Source: Blastomyces gilchristii SLH14081 (Eukaryota; Ascomycota; Eurotiomycetes; Onygenales; Ajellomycetaceae). From it: a stretch of DNA of 64,000 nucleotides. The notes under the pieces were generated by a model. That model did no database searches, had not been told where the DNA came from, and saw nothing but the letters and a program-made list of their open reading frames with translations. Both the position numbers and the translations under genes were made by a program. Below, piece by piece: positions 47,975 through 59,830 of this stretch. The stretch's first letter is position 1, and every line of letters starts with the position of its first letter. Location of the stretch: NCBI RefSeq assembly GCF_000003855.2, contig NW_003101650.1, positions 426,697 through 490,696 on the forward strand. Reading direction: 5' to 3'.

Positions 47975-48538
47975 TGTAATTCAAAGATTGCTTGAGTCAG
48001 TATATAATTACAGATGTATGCTAACTTCTTATATATATTATACTAAATTAATTAGTGACTGCTATGACCTCTTTACATTTATAAGCATGTTCAGAAGCAG
48101 CTGTATTATTATTCAGTGATTATACATTCTTTTAAATTACATTCTTTCTCATCAGATTTAGTCATACTTATATAATTATAATATAAGCTCTAGCTTCATG
48201 CGGATTAGTACACTGCTAGTATTCACAATCATGCAGTCTATCTCTGATCTAGCTAGTATTCTTCTTACACTCTTACAAAGAAACTTTCACTATATTATAT
48301 TACTCATTCACTAACTTTTTTCATTCTTTAATCATCTTTTTCATCATTATCATCATTGAATATTATTATCTTATTCAAGATTTCTACTTCTTCTTCTATT
48401 TAACATCTTTTATTCATTTATCTATTACATCATACATGTTTCTGATAATGACTCTCTGTTTTCATAACAAGTATTATCATAGTACTCATACTGAGCAGTT
48501 TATTAGTAGTAAGTGTAATATGTTATGAAACATAATCA
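47975..48538 (-). repeat. Gy2 LTR b (3' LTR of copy I)
   Basis: TGTAATTCAAAG... to ...CATAATCA (TG...CA). The following GAACTTGTTTTCTTCTAA is, on the minus strand, a purine-rich AGAAGAAAACAAG, a plausible polypurine tract. This fits an element transcribed leftwards. Confidence 0.75.
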
Positions 48539-48644
48539 GAACTTGTTTTCTTCTAATGATTATCAGAATATATTATTATGAATAATATATCTTCTTCATC
48601 TTCTTATACACTCTTAACTGTTTTTCTTCTCAGTGAGCTTCTGA

Positions 48645-50129
48645 TTGTATTCTCTGACTCAATTTTGCATAAACACAGATACTGATATATTTATTTTTAT
48701 TTATATAAAATCTTCATGTGTTGACAGATCTGCATTTACTGATAATAGTGAACTCAATGTTAAATTATTGATCAAGAACTTGAAGAATATGATAATAAAG
48801 AAATTGCTTATATTATATATAACTGAGTCTCTTATATATCTTTCTACTCTCTCTGTTTCTTTCTCTGTTACTCTCTCTCAATCTTCTACACTTATCTCTG
48901 TGTCTGATTCTCTCACTTCTGCTACCTTCATTCTCATGATCTCTACTCTTACTACTTCTACTCTCACTACTTCTGCTCTCTCTGTCTCTGCTACTTCTGC
49001 TATTATTATCAGCTCTCTCTGTTTTAAGAAGATATTGCATAGACTTAGTGAATCATGTTTCTTAGTATATACACTTCTGCTTTTTTTACTGATCTTTAGA
49101 ATAATTTATTGTACAAAGACTATGTATAATATAACTATCTGAAGCTCAGTTGTGAACATTAATTATTATATTCACTTTAAGTATTTATAATAAGATAATC
49201 ATGTATTTATATCAGAGAATTATTCCTCTTCTTAACAGTGTTAAAAGTGTAAGTCTTTTCTTTTTCATCTTTTCTTCTAATGCTAATTTTTCTAGAAGAA
49301 ATTATTATAAGTTTTATTATATACAAAGTTATGATGTCTATAAATATCAAGAAACTTTTTACAACTGTTAAATTCAATATTACAGATACATCTGCTCTAA
49401 TGAATATCTTCAGAATAATTAACTCATATTAGTCTATTCTCTGATATTTATCATTCAACTTCATGATACAGATGAAGAATATCTGTGTTTTCAGAAATGA
49501 GAACATGAATATTATACTCTTTTACACCTGTGAATATGAGACTCATATACCTTGTCTGAGATATTATTATGAGAATGAACTGTTTACACACTATGTTCTA
49601 CTTTCTGTATTTGTATGTATCTTTCTCTCTCTTTCTGAGAAGTCTTATGCATGTTGTAATTACATGTACAACTCTAAGATCAGTGAGTGTTTATTCAGTA
49701 ACTGTTCTCATCTCTGATTTTATGATTTTTATATACTAATAATGATTCTTAGTTGCTCTGATGCCAGAGATCATTTTAATTAAAGATAATAATACTGCTG
49801 AGACTATCTTCTTCTACTCTCAAGCTTCTTCTATTATTTTCTCTCTCTTCTCTGCAGAGAAGGTTGTGTGTACACTGAATTATAAGTGTTCAGCCTCAGA
49901 TGACTTCTACTGTCATTTATCTGATTCTGTGTCATCTTCTTCAGTTTCTTTCATCTTCATTCTTTCTGCTCTGACTTCTAGTTCTGCAGATCTCATGCTC
50001 TTCTTTAATTTTTCTACATGTATGTGTATGCATTTCTATATTAGTATTTCAGTCAATCTTGTGATAAATAACATTAATGTCATATACAGAGTGATAGAGA
50101 AATTGAAGACATATACAGTATTATTGTGA
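48645..50129. other. Gy2 copy I post-integrase region with a conserved Ser/Thr-rich frame
   Basis: The plus strand (antisense to pol) is open for 165 aa at 48,645-49,142, beginning MYSLTQFCINTDTDIFIF, with an LNVKLLIKNLKNMIIKKL helix and a Ser/Thr-rich low-complexity centre. Further plus frames lie at 49,463-49,717 (Cys-rich, KSYACCNY) and 49,761-50,129. Equivalent frames are open in copy II (56,799-57,326 and 57,646-57,897). The minus strand has an Arg/Ser-rich frame at 49,040-48,813 in copy I only. Which strand coded is undecided. No known domain recognised. Confidence 0.5.
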
Positions 50130-52528
50130 GAGCATCTTGTGACTTTTAAATCTCTTATAGATCTTAAGTTTTGAGATTTTCTTTGTTTTTGACATTTTTC
50201 AAATAATATGATGTTGAAAATAGATTAAATGTGTAATATATGAAAATAAACGAGATATATATGATAATATTTATCTTTTACAGCTGACTCTTACAGTTGA
50301 TAATCAATTCATTATTTCTTTTCTTTTCTTATACTTTTTCTTTATCTGCTAGTCACTACTCTTACACAATCTCTATATAATACAGTGTTTAATAACTAGA
50401 TTCAGCAGCTTTCATCTCTTGTAATTCTGTCTCATATATTATACTGGCTCTCTTCACTCACTCAGATCACTACAGTGAACAGCTTATTGAAACTAATCTT
50501 ATCTGATCTCTGAGCATTTTCAGAAGTCAAGATGTCTTAATCTCATATATTCACAGATGTTTCAGATACTTCATTCTTCATTATCTCTGTGATTAAACTG
50601 ATATAAACAGTTGAATTCAACTCTGAATTTCTTTTTCTTCTGTAATATGACTCATATATAAGATTGCTGCTTTGAGACTGCTCTTTATCATGTTACACCT
50701 GCTATTCACAGTGCATTATTATACAACTGACTACAGTCTTATCACTTATTAAAGTGTGATATTTATCTGATTTCTTCATTGCTTCTCATTCTTTTCTTAT
50801 AATTATGAAAAGATTGAAATAAGTGATATCATCTAATTTATAAGTGTCTATGATTTCTCTTACTTTGTGAGACTTTTCAATTATAAGTCTCTTCTTTTTC
50901 AACACTAATAATAGTGCTGTGAATAATTATAATTTACTTAGATCTTGTATCTTCATCTCTATAAGACATGAATTATTTATTAAGTTGTATAAGATCTGTC
51001 TCTCTGATTCTTTCAATGCATATATTTTCAGAGAATGTGATTTGAGTATTCTATAGAGCTTAAATTATCTAGATTGAAACTTCTCAGAACTCTCATTATG
51101 TATAAGAACTTATATTTTCATCTTGACACTTAATTTTCTAACTAGTGAGTCTTATATTCTTTTTAATTGAATTACTCAGTTCAGAAGTAACTTGTTAGCT
51201 TTTGCATGTATATAACTGATCTCTTTCAATCTTGATTCTATGTCTGTAACTACTGTGTCTGTGACTGTTGTATCTGCAATTGCTGTTCTCTTTCTCATCT
51301 TTTTTAAAACATTCTTCAGAATGCATGAATGCAATTCATAAAACAGGTAGAATGATAAACACTTAGAGACTATATGTTACTGAATCTGTGTGGCTAATAA
51401 TACCTGTCTGAGATATTCATCTCATAGTCTGATAGGCTTAGTCACTAGATATTTTATCAGTATATTGCTTGACATTTCATTCAAGTATTTTATCTTTCTA
51501 TTTGTCTATAAGTGATATAATATTGTTCTATAATATCTTGTCTGTAACTGACTCATGAAATGCCTCACTACTTCTTCTATAAGATTCACACTATTATCAG
51601 TTAGAATCTCATATGATATTTCATAGTTAATATAGATCTTATTATATAGAAACTTCATTATCATCTTCTTTATTATCTCTGAAACTGCTTTTATAACTGG
51701 TCAGTCAGTAGTATAATCAATAGCAGTGATTATTCAACAATTTTCATTTGATATTTATGATAATATGTCTATGAGGTTTATCTCTCATTATTTGAACAGT
51801 TATATTGTGTATTTTATCTGATGTTGTACTTTCTCATATTCTAATTCTTTCTTAGATTCTTTTGCAATCTGATAATTTGAGCACTTATAAGTGTATACCT
51901 GAATGTTCTCAGCTATGCTTGGCTAATACATTCTTGATTTGAGTATATTCATGAGTTCAGAGCTTTCTAAGTAACTGAATTTCTTATGCATATAAGTTAT
52001 TAAGTCATGTCTAAATGAATATTTCAGATAGAGAGCTTCTACATATTCTAGATCATAGTAAAGTACAACATCATTTTTCAATTTCCTCAGCTTAAAGTTT
52101 GAAAGTATCTTTTCTATCACTTTCACAAGATGCTTGTCATCTGACATCTTACTATTCTTCAAGTGAGAGATTATTGTATTCACTTATTCTGATTTCTTAC
52201 ATTCTCTCAGTATATTTAATATGAACTTTTCTTATACCTGATTTACAGAACTCTCATTCATGAAATCAAGTCTGTGACTGATTGCATCAGATATCACAGT
52301 ATCTGATTTCTTTCAGTATTTAATATGAAGATTATACACTTGAAACTCTGAGATTCAATATACTAAATATTTGAAAGATTTTATTGTTAATTATAGATAG
52401 ATAAGACTTTTATAATCTGTGATCACTGTTGTCATATATCTGTTGTCAATATATCTATTTCATAATATCAGTGTATGCTTGATTACTAGTAATTCCTTTT
52501 CATACACTGAGTAATTGAGCTCAGTGCC

Positions 52529-53034
52529 TAGACTGACCGTGCGACCGTGTCTGAGACCAGGACCAGATTTTTTGATAGTCTCATTACCAATTTGACCGAT
52601 CCCATTACACAGTTTTAACATTAGATAGTAGTCTTATACTGTTTCAGTGAAACTTACTGTCTACTCTTGTCACATTTTTCAAATGAGACCATGATTTTCA
52701 CTTCTCAATTTAAATTATTTTTATTGCTTTAAATGACTTTAAATCTCATTTAAGCATTATCAAAAAGCGTTACTTTTTAAAAAATTAAAAATAGTCTAAA
52801 AAAAACCTTAAAATGTCTAAAAATAGTAACTTTATGTCAAGAATGGGACTAAATGAGACCAAATGAGATCACTTTCTCATTTTTTTCAAGTCATGGTTTC
52901 ATTTTAAGATCTCATGTATAGTCACTTTGCATGTTTTTTTAATAACTAGTCTCAGCGGGATTCACACCAAGAAATGTATGAGACCAGACCAAATGAGATC
53001 AAATGTAAAATTCATGGTCTCAGCGGCCAGTCTA
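52529..53034 (-). mobile_element. hAT-like MITE, copy G, inserted in Gy2 copy I (506 bp)
   Basis: Starts TAGACTGACCGTGCGACC and ends GGTCTCAGCGGCCAGTCTA. Perfect 8-bp duplication TCAGTGCC (52,521-52,528 and 53,035-53,042). The paralogous Gy2 copy II shows the uninterrupted site AGTTCAGTGTCTGATAG at about 60,644-60,660, so the insertion and the single-copy target are both visible. It is much less mutated than the surrounding gypsy DNA. Confidence 0.93.
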
Positions 53035-56000
53035 TCAGTGCCTGATAGTTTTCTATCATTGTACATTACTAGATGCAGCTTGCTATTCTTACTCATCTGC
53101 AGAAGAGTGTCTCTGATAGCTCATTTAGATATATTTATCTTGATATAAAAAGATTTATCATAATCTGATTGAATAAGCACTGGAAATGTTATTATATATT
53201 TTCTCAGTCTGAGAAAGATCTCTTTACACATGATATTTCAGATAATTGAATAAAACTTCTTCTTTCACAGATTTGCATCTGTCTCTCTTAAGAGATCTGA
53301 GAGTAATGCAGCTATTTATGTGAAATCATTAATAAACCTACAGTAGTATGAGATCAACACAAGAAATTGTTATATATAATGTATGTTTCTCAGCTGTGAT
53401 TAATTCACTATAACATTTAATTTCTCTGAAATGAGGTATATACAGTTATCACTCATCACATGTCTCATGAACTTCAACTCTTTCATTTTAAATACACACT
53501 TGATTGATTTAATATAGAGCTTATACTCTGTCAGAGTTGTAAGCACTTTATCAAGATACTTTAGATATTCATCATATCAGTTTGAGAAAACTAAGATATT
53601 ATTCAGATATATGAGATACAAGGTTTTATTCTGTTTATGAAGAATTCTATTCATTATTATTTGAAAGATGATAGATACATTTATCAGACTGAATAGTATT
53701 ATCAGAAATTCAAACTTTTCTCATTATATATTAAACACTGTTTATAGTACTGACAGTTCATCTACACAGATCTGTCAGTATTCTGAGAGAAGATCATTCT
53801 TCAATAGATATCAGGTATTTTCAACTGTATTCAACTGTTGATGAATTCATAACAGTGAATATTCATTCTTGATTATAAGCATGTTAAGTGCTTAATAATT
53901 GATATATATTCATTACTCTTTATCTGTCTTTTTCATGAATATAACTGAGAAGTCTCACACATTTAATAAGAGTTGTATGAGATTATGTTCTAGAAGGTCT
54001 GTCATCTGATACTTCTGTTCTTTGAGATGTGTTTGTGACAGAGAGTATGTATTTTAATTGACTGATTTCATATCTTCTGTGTTGATCTCATGTATGAATT
54101 CTTGTTTCAGCAGCAATTCTGATAAGAGATCTGTTTAAATGATCTTTTCATACTTCTTCAGAAGTTTTTTCATATACTTGTTCTTTTGTATATTACTTAT
54201 CTTGATTTTCTCTGCTTCTGAGTTCTGTATGATATACAGAATACTTTCAGATAAGATCTTGCAAATCATTTCCTTTGCTTATTAATATATAAGCAGATTT
54301 AATTCTTCTATATCAGAGATGTAGAATGTTCTTCTTATATCAGTTAATAGAATTGTATGAACTGTTTTCTTTCTATCAGTTAACTGTATATAGTATGTAC
54401 ATCATTGAATCTGTGAATTGAATCTTTGAAATCAATTGAGTCTGAGAATAAGATTGTATTTCATGTTCTACAGCTCTTATACTCAAATATAGCAAGATTA
54501 TTCTTCAAAGTGTAAGAGAACTCTTACTCTTGTAAGTAACACTAAATATCAGTTATCAGACAATCTTATACATTGAGAATTCTTCACTCAGCAGATCTCT
54601 TTCAGTCTTGAGATTATATAATTATTAATATATTATATAGAAGCTTCTGTGTCTGTTAATACTTTTACAGTCATTTCTTAATTCTTATTCAAGTGCTCTC
54701 TATATATTAACATTTCAGATCTTAAGACATTGAGATAAGTGTCTGCTTTATTCTTATCTATATCTCAGTCAGAAGTCTGCTTTCTCTTTATATTCACAGA
54801 ATTCAGTGAGTTATCTAATATAGATATCTTTTTTACTTTAGAGATTTTTTATAGAATATCAGCAAGTGTCTCTGAGCTTACTGATTCTGCTAGTTTTTTA
54901 ACTCTCTTGCTTCTTTTATCTATGTATACTCTGTGTAATTCTTTGCATCATGATTTTAGTATCTGCAGTTGAAGCAAGCTCAATGTTCACAATATTAAGA
55001 TTTTCATTCAGAAAATTTCTTTTTCAGAGAATTCAGTGCTTTAACAATGATATTGAAATCTAGATTTATTATATTCAGATGTATGACTTATGTTATAGAA
55101 GTCTGATTATCTGTTCTCTGTTGAGATATACTTGATTGTAGTATTTTCTATTATAATTGACTTACTTATTTCTGTATAATAAGAATGTTGTATACTTCTT
55201 TTATTATATCTGATTATGAGATTAAGCATTTTCATTTCACTCTCAACTTGAGTGTAAGATTATAAATGAAGATCTGTAAATAGAAAGATGTTAAAAGCTC
55301 TTTATTCAATGTGAGATAGTGTAAGCTGAGGTGTGTGAAGTATGATATAAGATGACTCACTTATCTATACTCAGTGAAGTGTTTATAACACTTATTTTAT
55401 ATATTCACTTTCTCAAAGTTGTGCAAGATTCATTTGAAAAACTCATTTGATATTTGTGAAAATGAATATCACTCTGAGTCTGTGAGATTTATCTTTTCAC
55501 TGATTATTTATAATAACTTCACTTTTCTGTGTAGAAATGCAGCAGATCTTAAGACTTGTTAAAATTCTGTTAACTATCTGTCTGTAAGTTCATGTTTGAT
55601 TCAATAATATAATTATATCTGACTTAGTCAGCTGATTACAGCATCATTTTATCAGTTATTATTAAAGCTTAATAACTTCAGCAGATCTTCTGACTTGATA
55701 TATCTCAAGTTCAGATTCTTATTCTGTGCAGTGATCTCAGATAATGTATACACTTTTGAAGAGATTATGAATAATTGTGATAAGATCTTTAGATTCAGCA
55801 CAGTTATTTATCTGTATAAATATTTAATCTCTCACTACAGATCTATGACCTGGTTTTCTCTATTCTTATTAATAATAGTGATTATATCAGTGAAGCTCTT
55901 TATAGTGAATACTTGATCTGCAGTGAATATTAATTGTTGCTTAACTTCTGTCTCAGTCTGTCACTGTGTATGCAAGATCTCAATCTTGTTTAGAATTCTT

Positions 56001-56535
56001 GTATGTGTATGAAGTTTTGCTTCTGATTCAGTGATCTTGACTGCTTTTCTTACTATTTTCAGTAAATCTTCTGACAGATTCTGCATATCTTTCAGTTCAA
56101 ATAGTAGAGAAGAGTGTTATTATTTGTATTAACTAGAGAAGATATTTATTTTAATAGTTTCTTATTAATTATACAGTGTCTATTATTATATTATTATATG
56201 ATTTCTGTTATTATTGTATGACTCTGATTGTGATCACTCTTCTTTTATTCTTCTGAATAGAGAGTGATCTTCTTTGAATCTGATTCATCACTTCTCTTCT
56301 CTTTTTCTCACATCTTATTTATTTGTATATGTGGCATTCACCTGAATGTGAAGTTTTCCCTTAATAAGTAAAGTAGTATTAATTAAATACTCTTCTGCTC
56401 ACTACTTTTTCATACACTATCTTTTGAGACATTTAGAACTACTCTAGCATGATAACTATGAATTTCTTTGTAGATGGAATTATCATGCTCTGAAGAGGTC
56501 TTCACTTCTCACTGGTTTTTAGACATGCTATCAGA

Positions 56536-56707
56536 TGTAATTCAAAGGTTGCTTGAGTCAGCATATAATTACAGATGTACACCAGCTTCTTATATATGTT
56601 ATACTAAATTAATTAGTGGCCGCTATGACTTCTTTACATTCATAAGCATGTTTAAAAGCAGCCGCGTTATTATCCGGCAGTCATACATTCTTCCGAATCA
56701 CATTTTT
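56536..56707 (-). repeat. Gy2 LTR c, truncated, shared between copies I and II
   Basis: TGTAATTCAAAGGTTGCTTG... matches the first ~170 bp of LTR b, then jumps (after CATTTTTCT) straight into the sequence that follows LTR b (AATTATCAGAATGTATT), so about 390 bp of LTR is missing. It lies at the right end of copy I and the left end of copy II. It retains CG/CC/GG sites (GTGGCCGC, GCAGCCGCG, CCGGCAG), more than its neighbours. Confidence 0.75.
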
Positions 56708-56798
56708 CTAACAATTATCAGAATGTATTATTATGAATGACATATCTTCTTCATCTTCTTATATACTCTTGACTCTTTTGTTCTCAGTGAATATCTGA

Positions 56799-57897
56799 TT
56801 GTGTTTTCTGACACAATTTTGCATAAACACAGATACTGATATATTTGTTTTTATTCATGCAGAATTTTCATGTGTTGACAGATCTGCATTTATCAATGAT
56901 GATAAACTCAATGTTGAATTGTTAATTAAGAACTTGAAGAATGTGATAATGAAGAAATTATCTGTAGTATATATAACTGAGTCTTCTGTGTCTCTCTCTG
57001 CTTCTTCTTCTACTGTTTCTTTCTCTGTTACTTCTTCTCAATCTTCTACACTTACTTCTACTTCTATCACTCTTTCTCAATCTTCTACACTTATCTCTGT
57101 TTCTAGTTCTCCTGCTTCTGCTATCTCTATTTCTGCTACTCTTACTCTTACTACTTCTGCTCTCTCTGTCTCTGCTACTTCTACTGTTATTATCAGCTCT
57201 TCTTATTTTAAGAAGATGTTATATAGACTTGATGAATTATATTTCTCAGTATATACACTTCTGCTCTTTTTATCAATCTCTAGAATAATTTATTATACAA
57301 AGACTGTATATGACACAACTATTTAAAGCTCAGTCACAGATACTGATTATTATATTCATTTTAAATATTTATGATAAGATAATTATTCATTTATATCTGA
57401 GAACTACTTCTCTCTTCAACAGTGTTAAAAGTGTAAGTCTTTCTTTTTCATCTTCTCTTCTAATACTAATTTTCTTAGAAGAAATTGTTACGAGTTTTAT
57501 TATACACAAAGTCATGACATCTATGAATACTAAGAAACTTTTTATGATTATTAAATTCAATATTACAGATATATTCACTTTCATAAATATCTTTAGAATG
57601 ATTAACTTACATTGATCTATTCTCTAGTATTTATTATTTAACTTTGTGATACAGATAAAGAATATGAATATTATACTCTTTTACACTTATAGATATGAGA
57701 CTTGTATATCTTATCTGAGATGTTATTATGAGAATAAGCTGTTCATACACCGTGTTCTACTTTCTGTATTCTCTCATGTCTCTCTCTCTCTTTCTGAGAA
57801 GTCTTATATATGTTGTAATTATATATACAACTCTAAGATCAGTGAGTGTTCATTCAGTAACTGTTCTCATCTCTGTTTTTACAGTCTTGTATACTAA
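56799..57897. other. Gy2 copy II counterpart of the post-integrase conserved frames
   Basis: Plus-strand frame of 175 aa (56,799-57,326: MCFLTQFCINTDTDIFVFIH, LNVELLIKNLKNVIMKKL, a Ser/Thr-rich centre, SVYTLLLFLSISRIIYYTK), then 57,310-57,615 and 57,646-57,897 (KSYICCNYIYNSKISE). The low-complexity centre differs in length from copy I by about 10 residues while the frame stays open. Confidence 0.5.
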
Positions 57898-59394
57898 CAA
57901 TAATTCTTAGTTAGTTTAGTACTAGAGATCATTTTAATTTTCGAAGATGATAATACTACTGAGACTACTCTTTCTTATTCTCAAGCTTCTTTCATTATTT
58001 TCTCTCTCTCTTCTTCAGAGAAGATTGTATATATATCAGATTATAAGTGTTCATCTCTGAGTGACTTCTAGTGTTATTTATCTAATTCTGTACTCTCTTC
58101 TCTTTCAGTTGCTTTCATCTTCACTTTCTCTGTTCTAGCTGCTGATTCTGTGAGTTTCATACTCTTCTTCAATTGTTCTACACACATGTATACACATTTC
58201 TATATTGACATTTCAGTCAATCTTGTAATATACAATATTAATGTCATACACAGAGTGATAGAGAAATCAGAGATATGTATAGTATTATTATAAGAGTATC
58301 TTACAGCTCTCAAATCTCTTACAGATCTTGAGTTTTGAGATTTTCTTTATTTTTAATGTTTTTCAGATGATGTGATATTGGAAATAGATTAAACATATAA
58401 TGTATGAAAAGTGATGAGATATTTATAATAATATTTATCTTTTTACAGCTAATTGTTATAGTTAATAATTAATTCATTATCTCTTAAGTTATTCTCTTTT
58501 CTTTTCTTACACTTTTTCTTTATCTGCTAGTTACTACTCTTATATAATCTCTATATAATACAGCATTCAGTGACTAGATTCAGCAGCTTTCATCTTTTAT
58601 AATTCTATCTTATATATTATACTGCCTCTCTTTACTCTCTCAGACTACTACAGTAAACAGTTTATTAAAACTAATATTACTTAATCTCTAAACATTTTCA
58701 GAAATTAAGATAACTTAATCTTATATATCTGTGAATATTTTAAATGCTTCATTCTCTATTATCTTCACAATTTAACTAGTATAAATAGTTGAATTCAACT
58801 CTGAATCTTTTTTTCTTCTGTAATCTGATTTATATACAAGTCTGACACTCTGAAACTGCTCTTTATCATATTATATCTGCTATCTGTAGTGTGTTATTAT
58901 ACAATCAGCTACAGTTTTATCACTTATTAAAGTATAATATTTATCTGATTTCTTCATTACTTCTTATTCTTTTCTTATAATTATAAAAAGATTGAAAGAA
59001 GTAAGATTATCTGATTTATAAGTATCTATGATTTCTCTTACTTCATTAGACTTTTTAATTATAAGTTTCTTCTTTTTCAATACTGATAATAGTATTATGA
59101 ATAATAATAATCTACTCAGATCTTATATCTTTATCTCTATAAGATATGAATCATTTATTAAGTTGTATAAGATCTGTTTCTCTGATTCTTTCAACATATA
59201 TATTCTCAGAGAATGTGATTTGAGTATTTTATAGAGCTCAAATCATCTAGATTAACACTTCACAGAACTCTCATTATATATAAGAACTCACATTCTTATC
59301 TTGAGACTCAATTTCTTAACTAGTGAGTCTTGTATTCTTTTTGATTAAATTGCTCAGTTCAGGAGTAACTTGTTAGCTTTTACATGTGTGTAGC

Positions 59395-59830
59395 TGATCT
59401 CTTTCAATCTTGGTTCTGTGTCCGTGACTGCTGCGTCCGCAACTGCTGTTCCCTCCCTCACCTTTTCCAAAGCATTCTCCGGGATGCGCGGATGCAATCC
59501 ATACAACAGATAGAATGGGGAACGCTTGAAGACTACATGCTGCCGAATCCGCGTGGCTAATAACGCCTACCTGAGATATTCATCAGCATGTTGCCCTGGA
59601 TTTCATTCAAGTGTTCCACCTTCCCGTTTGTCCGTGAGTGGTATGACATTGTTCTACAATGTCTTGTCTGTAACTGGCTCATGAAATGCCTCACTACTTC
59701 TTCTACAATGTTTACATTATTGTCAGTTAGAATCTTGCACAGTATTTCATAGTTGATATAGATCTCATTATATAGAAACTTCATCATCACTTTCTCTGTT
59801 ATCTCTGAAACTGCTTTCATAACTGATCAG
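59395..59830 (-). pseudogene. Gy2 copy II integrase core in a little-mutated patch
   Basis: The minus-strand frame at 59,820-59,557 (87 aa) reads MKAVSEITEKVMMKFLYNEI, CKILTDNNVNIVEEVVRHFM and MSYHSRTNGKVEHLNEIQGN. This is the gypsy integrase core, with the second Asp (LTDN) and the Glu (VEHLN) of the DDE triad visible. From about 59,395 to 59,700 the DNA keeps CG, CC and GG sites (CTCCGGGATGCGCGGATGC) that are mutated in copy I at about 51,240-51,560. The flanks on both sides are AT-rich again. Confidence 0.75.

Larger units (their letters stand above)
48539..56535 (-). mobile_element. Ty3/gypsy Gy2, copy I interior (interrupted by a MITE)
   Basis: Minus-strand order, right to left: gag with a zinc knuckle remnant ACFNCRY-stop-NHDAKNY (about 54,930-54,985); RT with an SLSQTHLKEQKYQMTDLLEH segment, VIFMKKTDKE, and the box IYLNNILVFSN (YLNN at 53,598-53,609, both Asp changed to Asn); an integrase zinc-binding region (a clean 86-aa frame at 52,183-51,923, ending LITYMHKKFSYLESSELMNI); and the integrase core (about 51,750-51,350). 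About 2.8 kb of further sequence precedes the 3' LTR. It pairs along its length with copy II (56,708-62,252), which lacks the MITE. Confidence 0.8.

Noticed and set aside
53861..54972. Possible separate host gene in the less AT-rich parts of Gy2
   Set aside because: The minus-strand translation shows gypsy RT and gag motifs in order, and the same sequence recurs in copy II.
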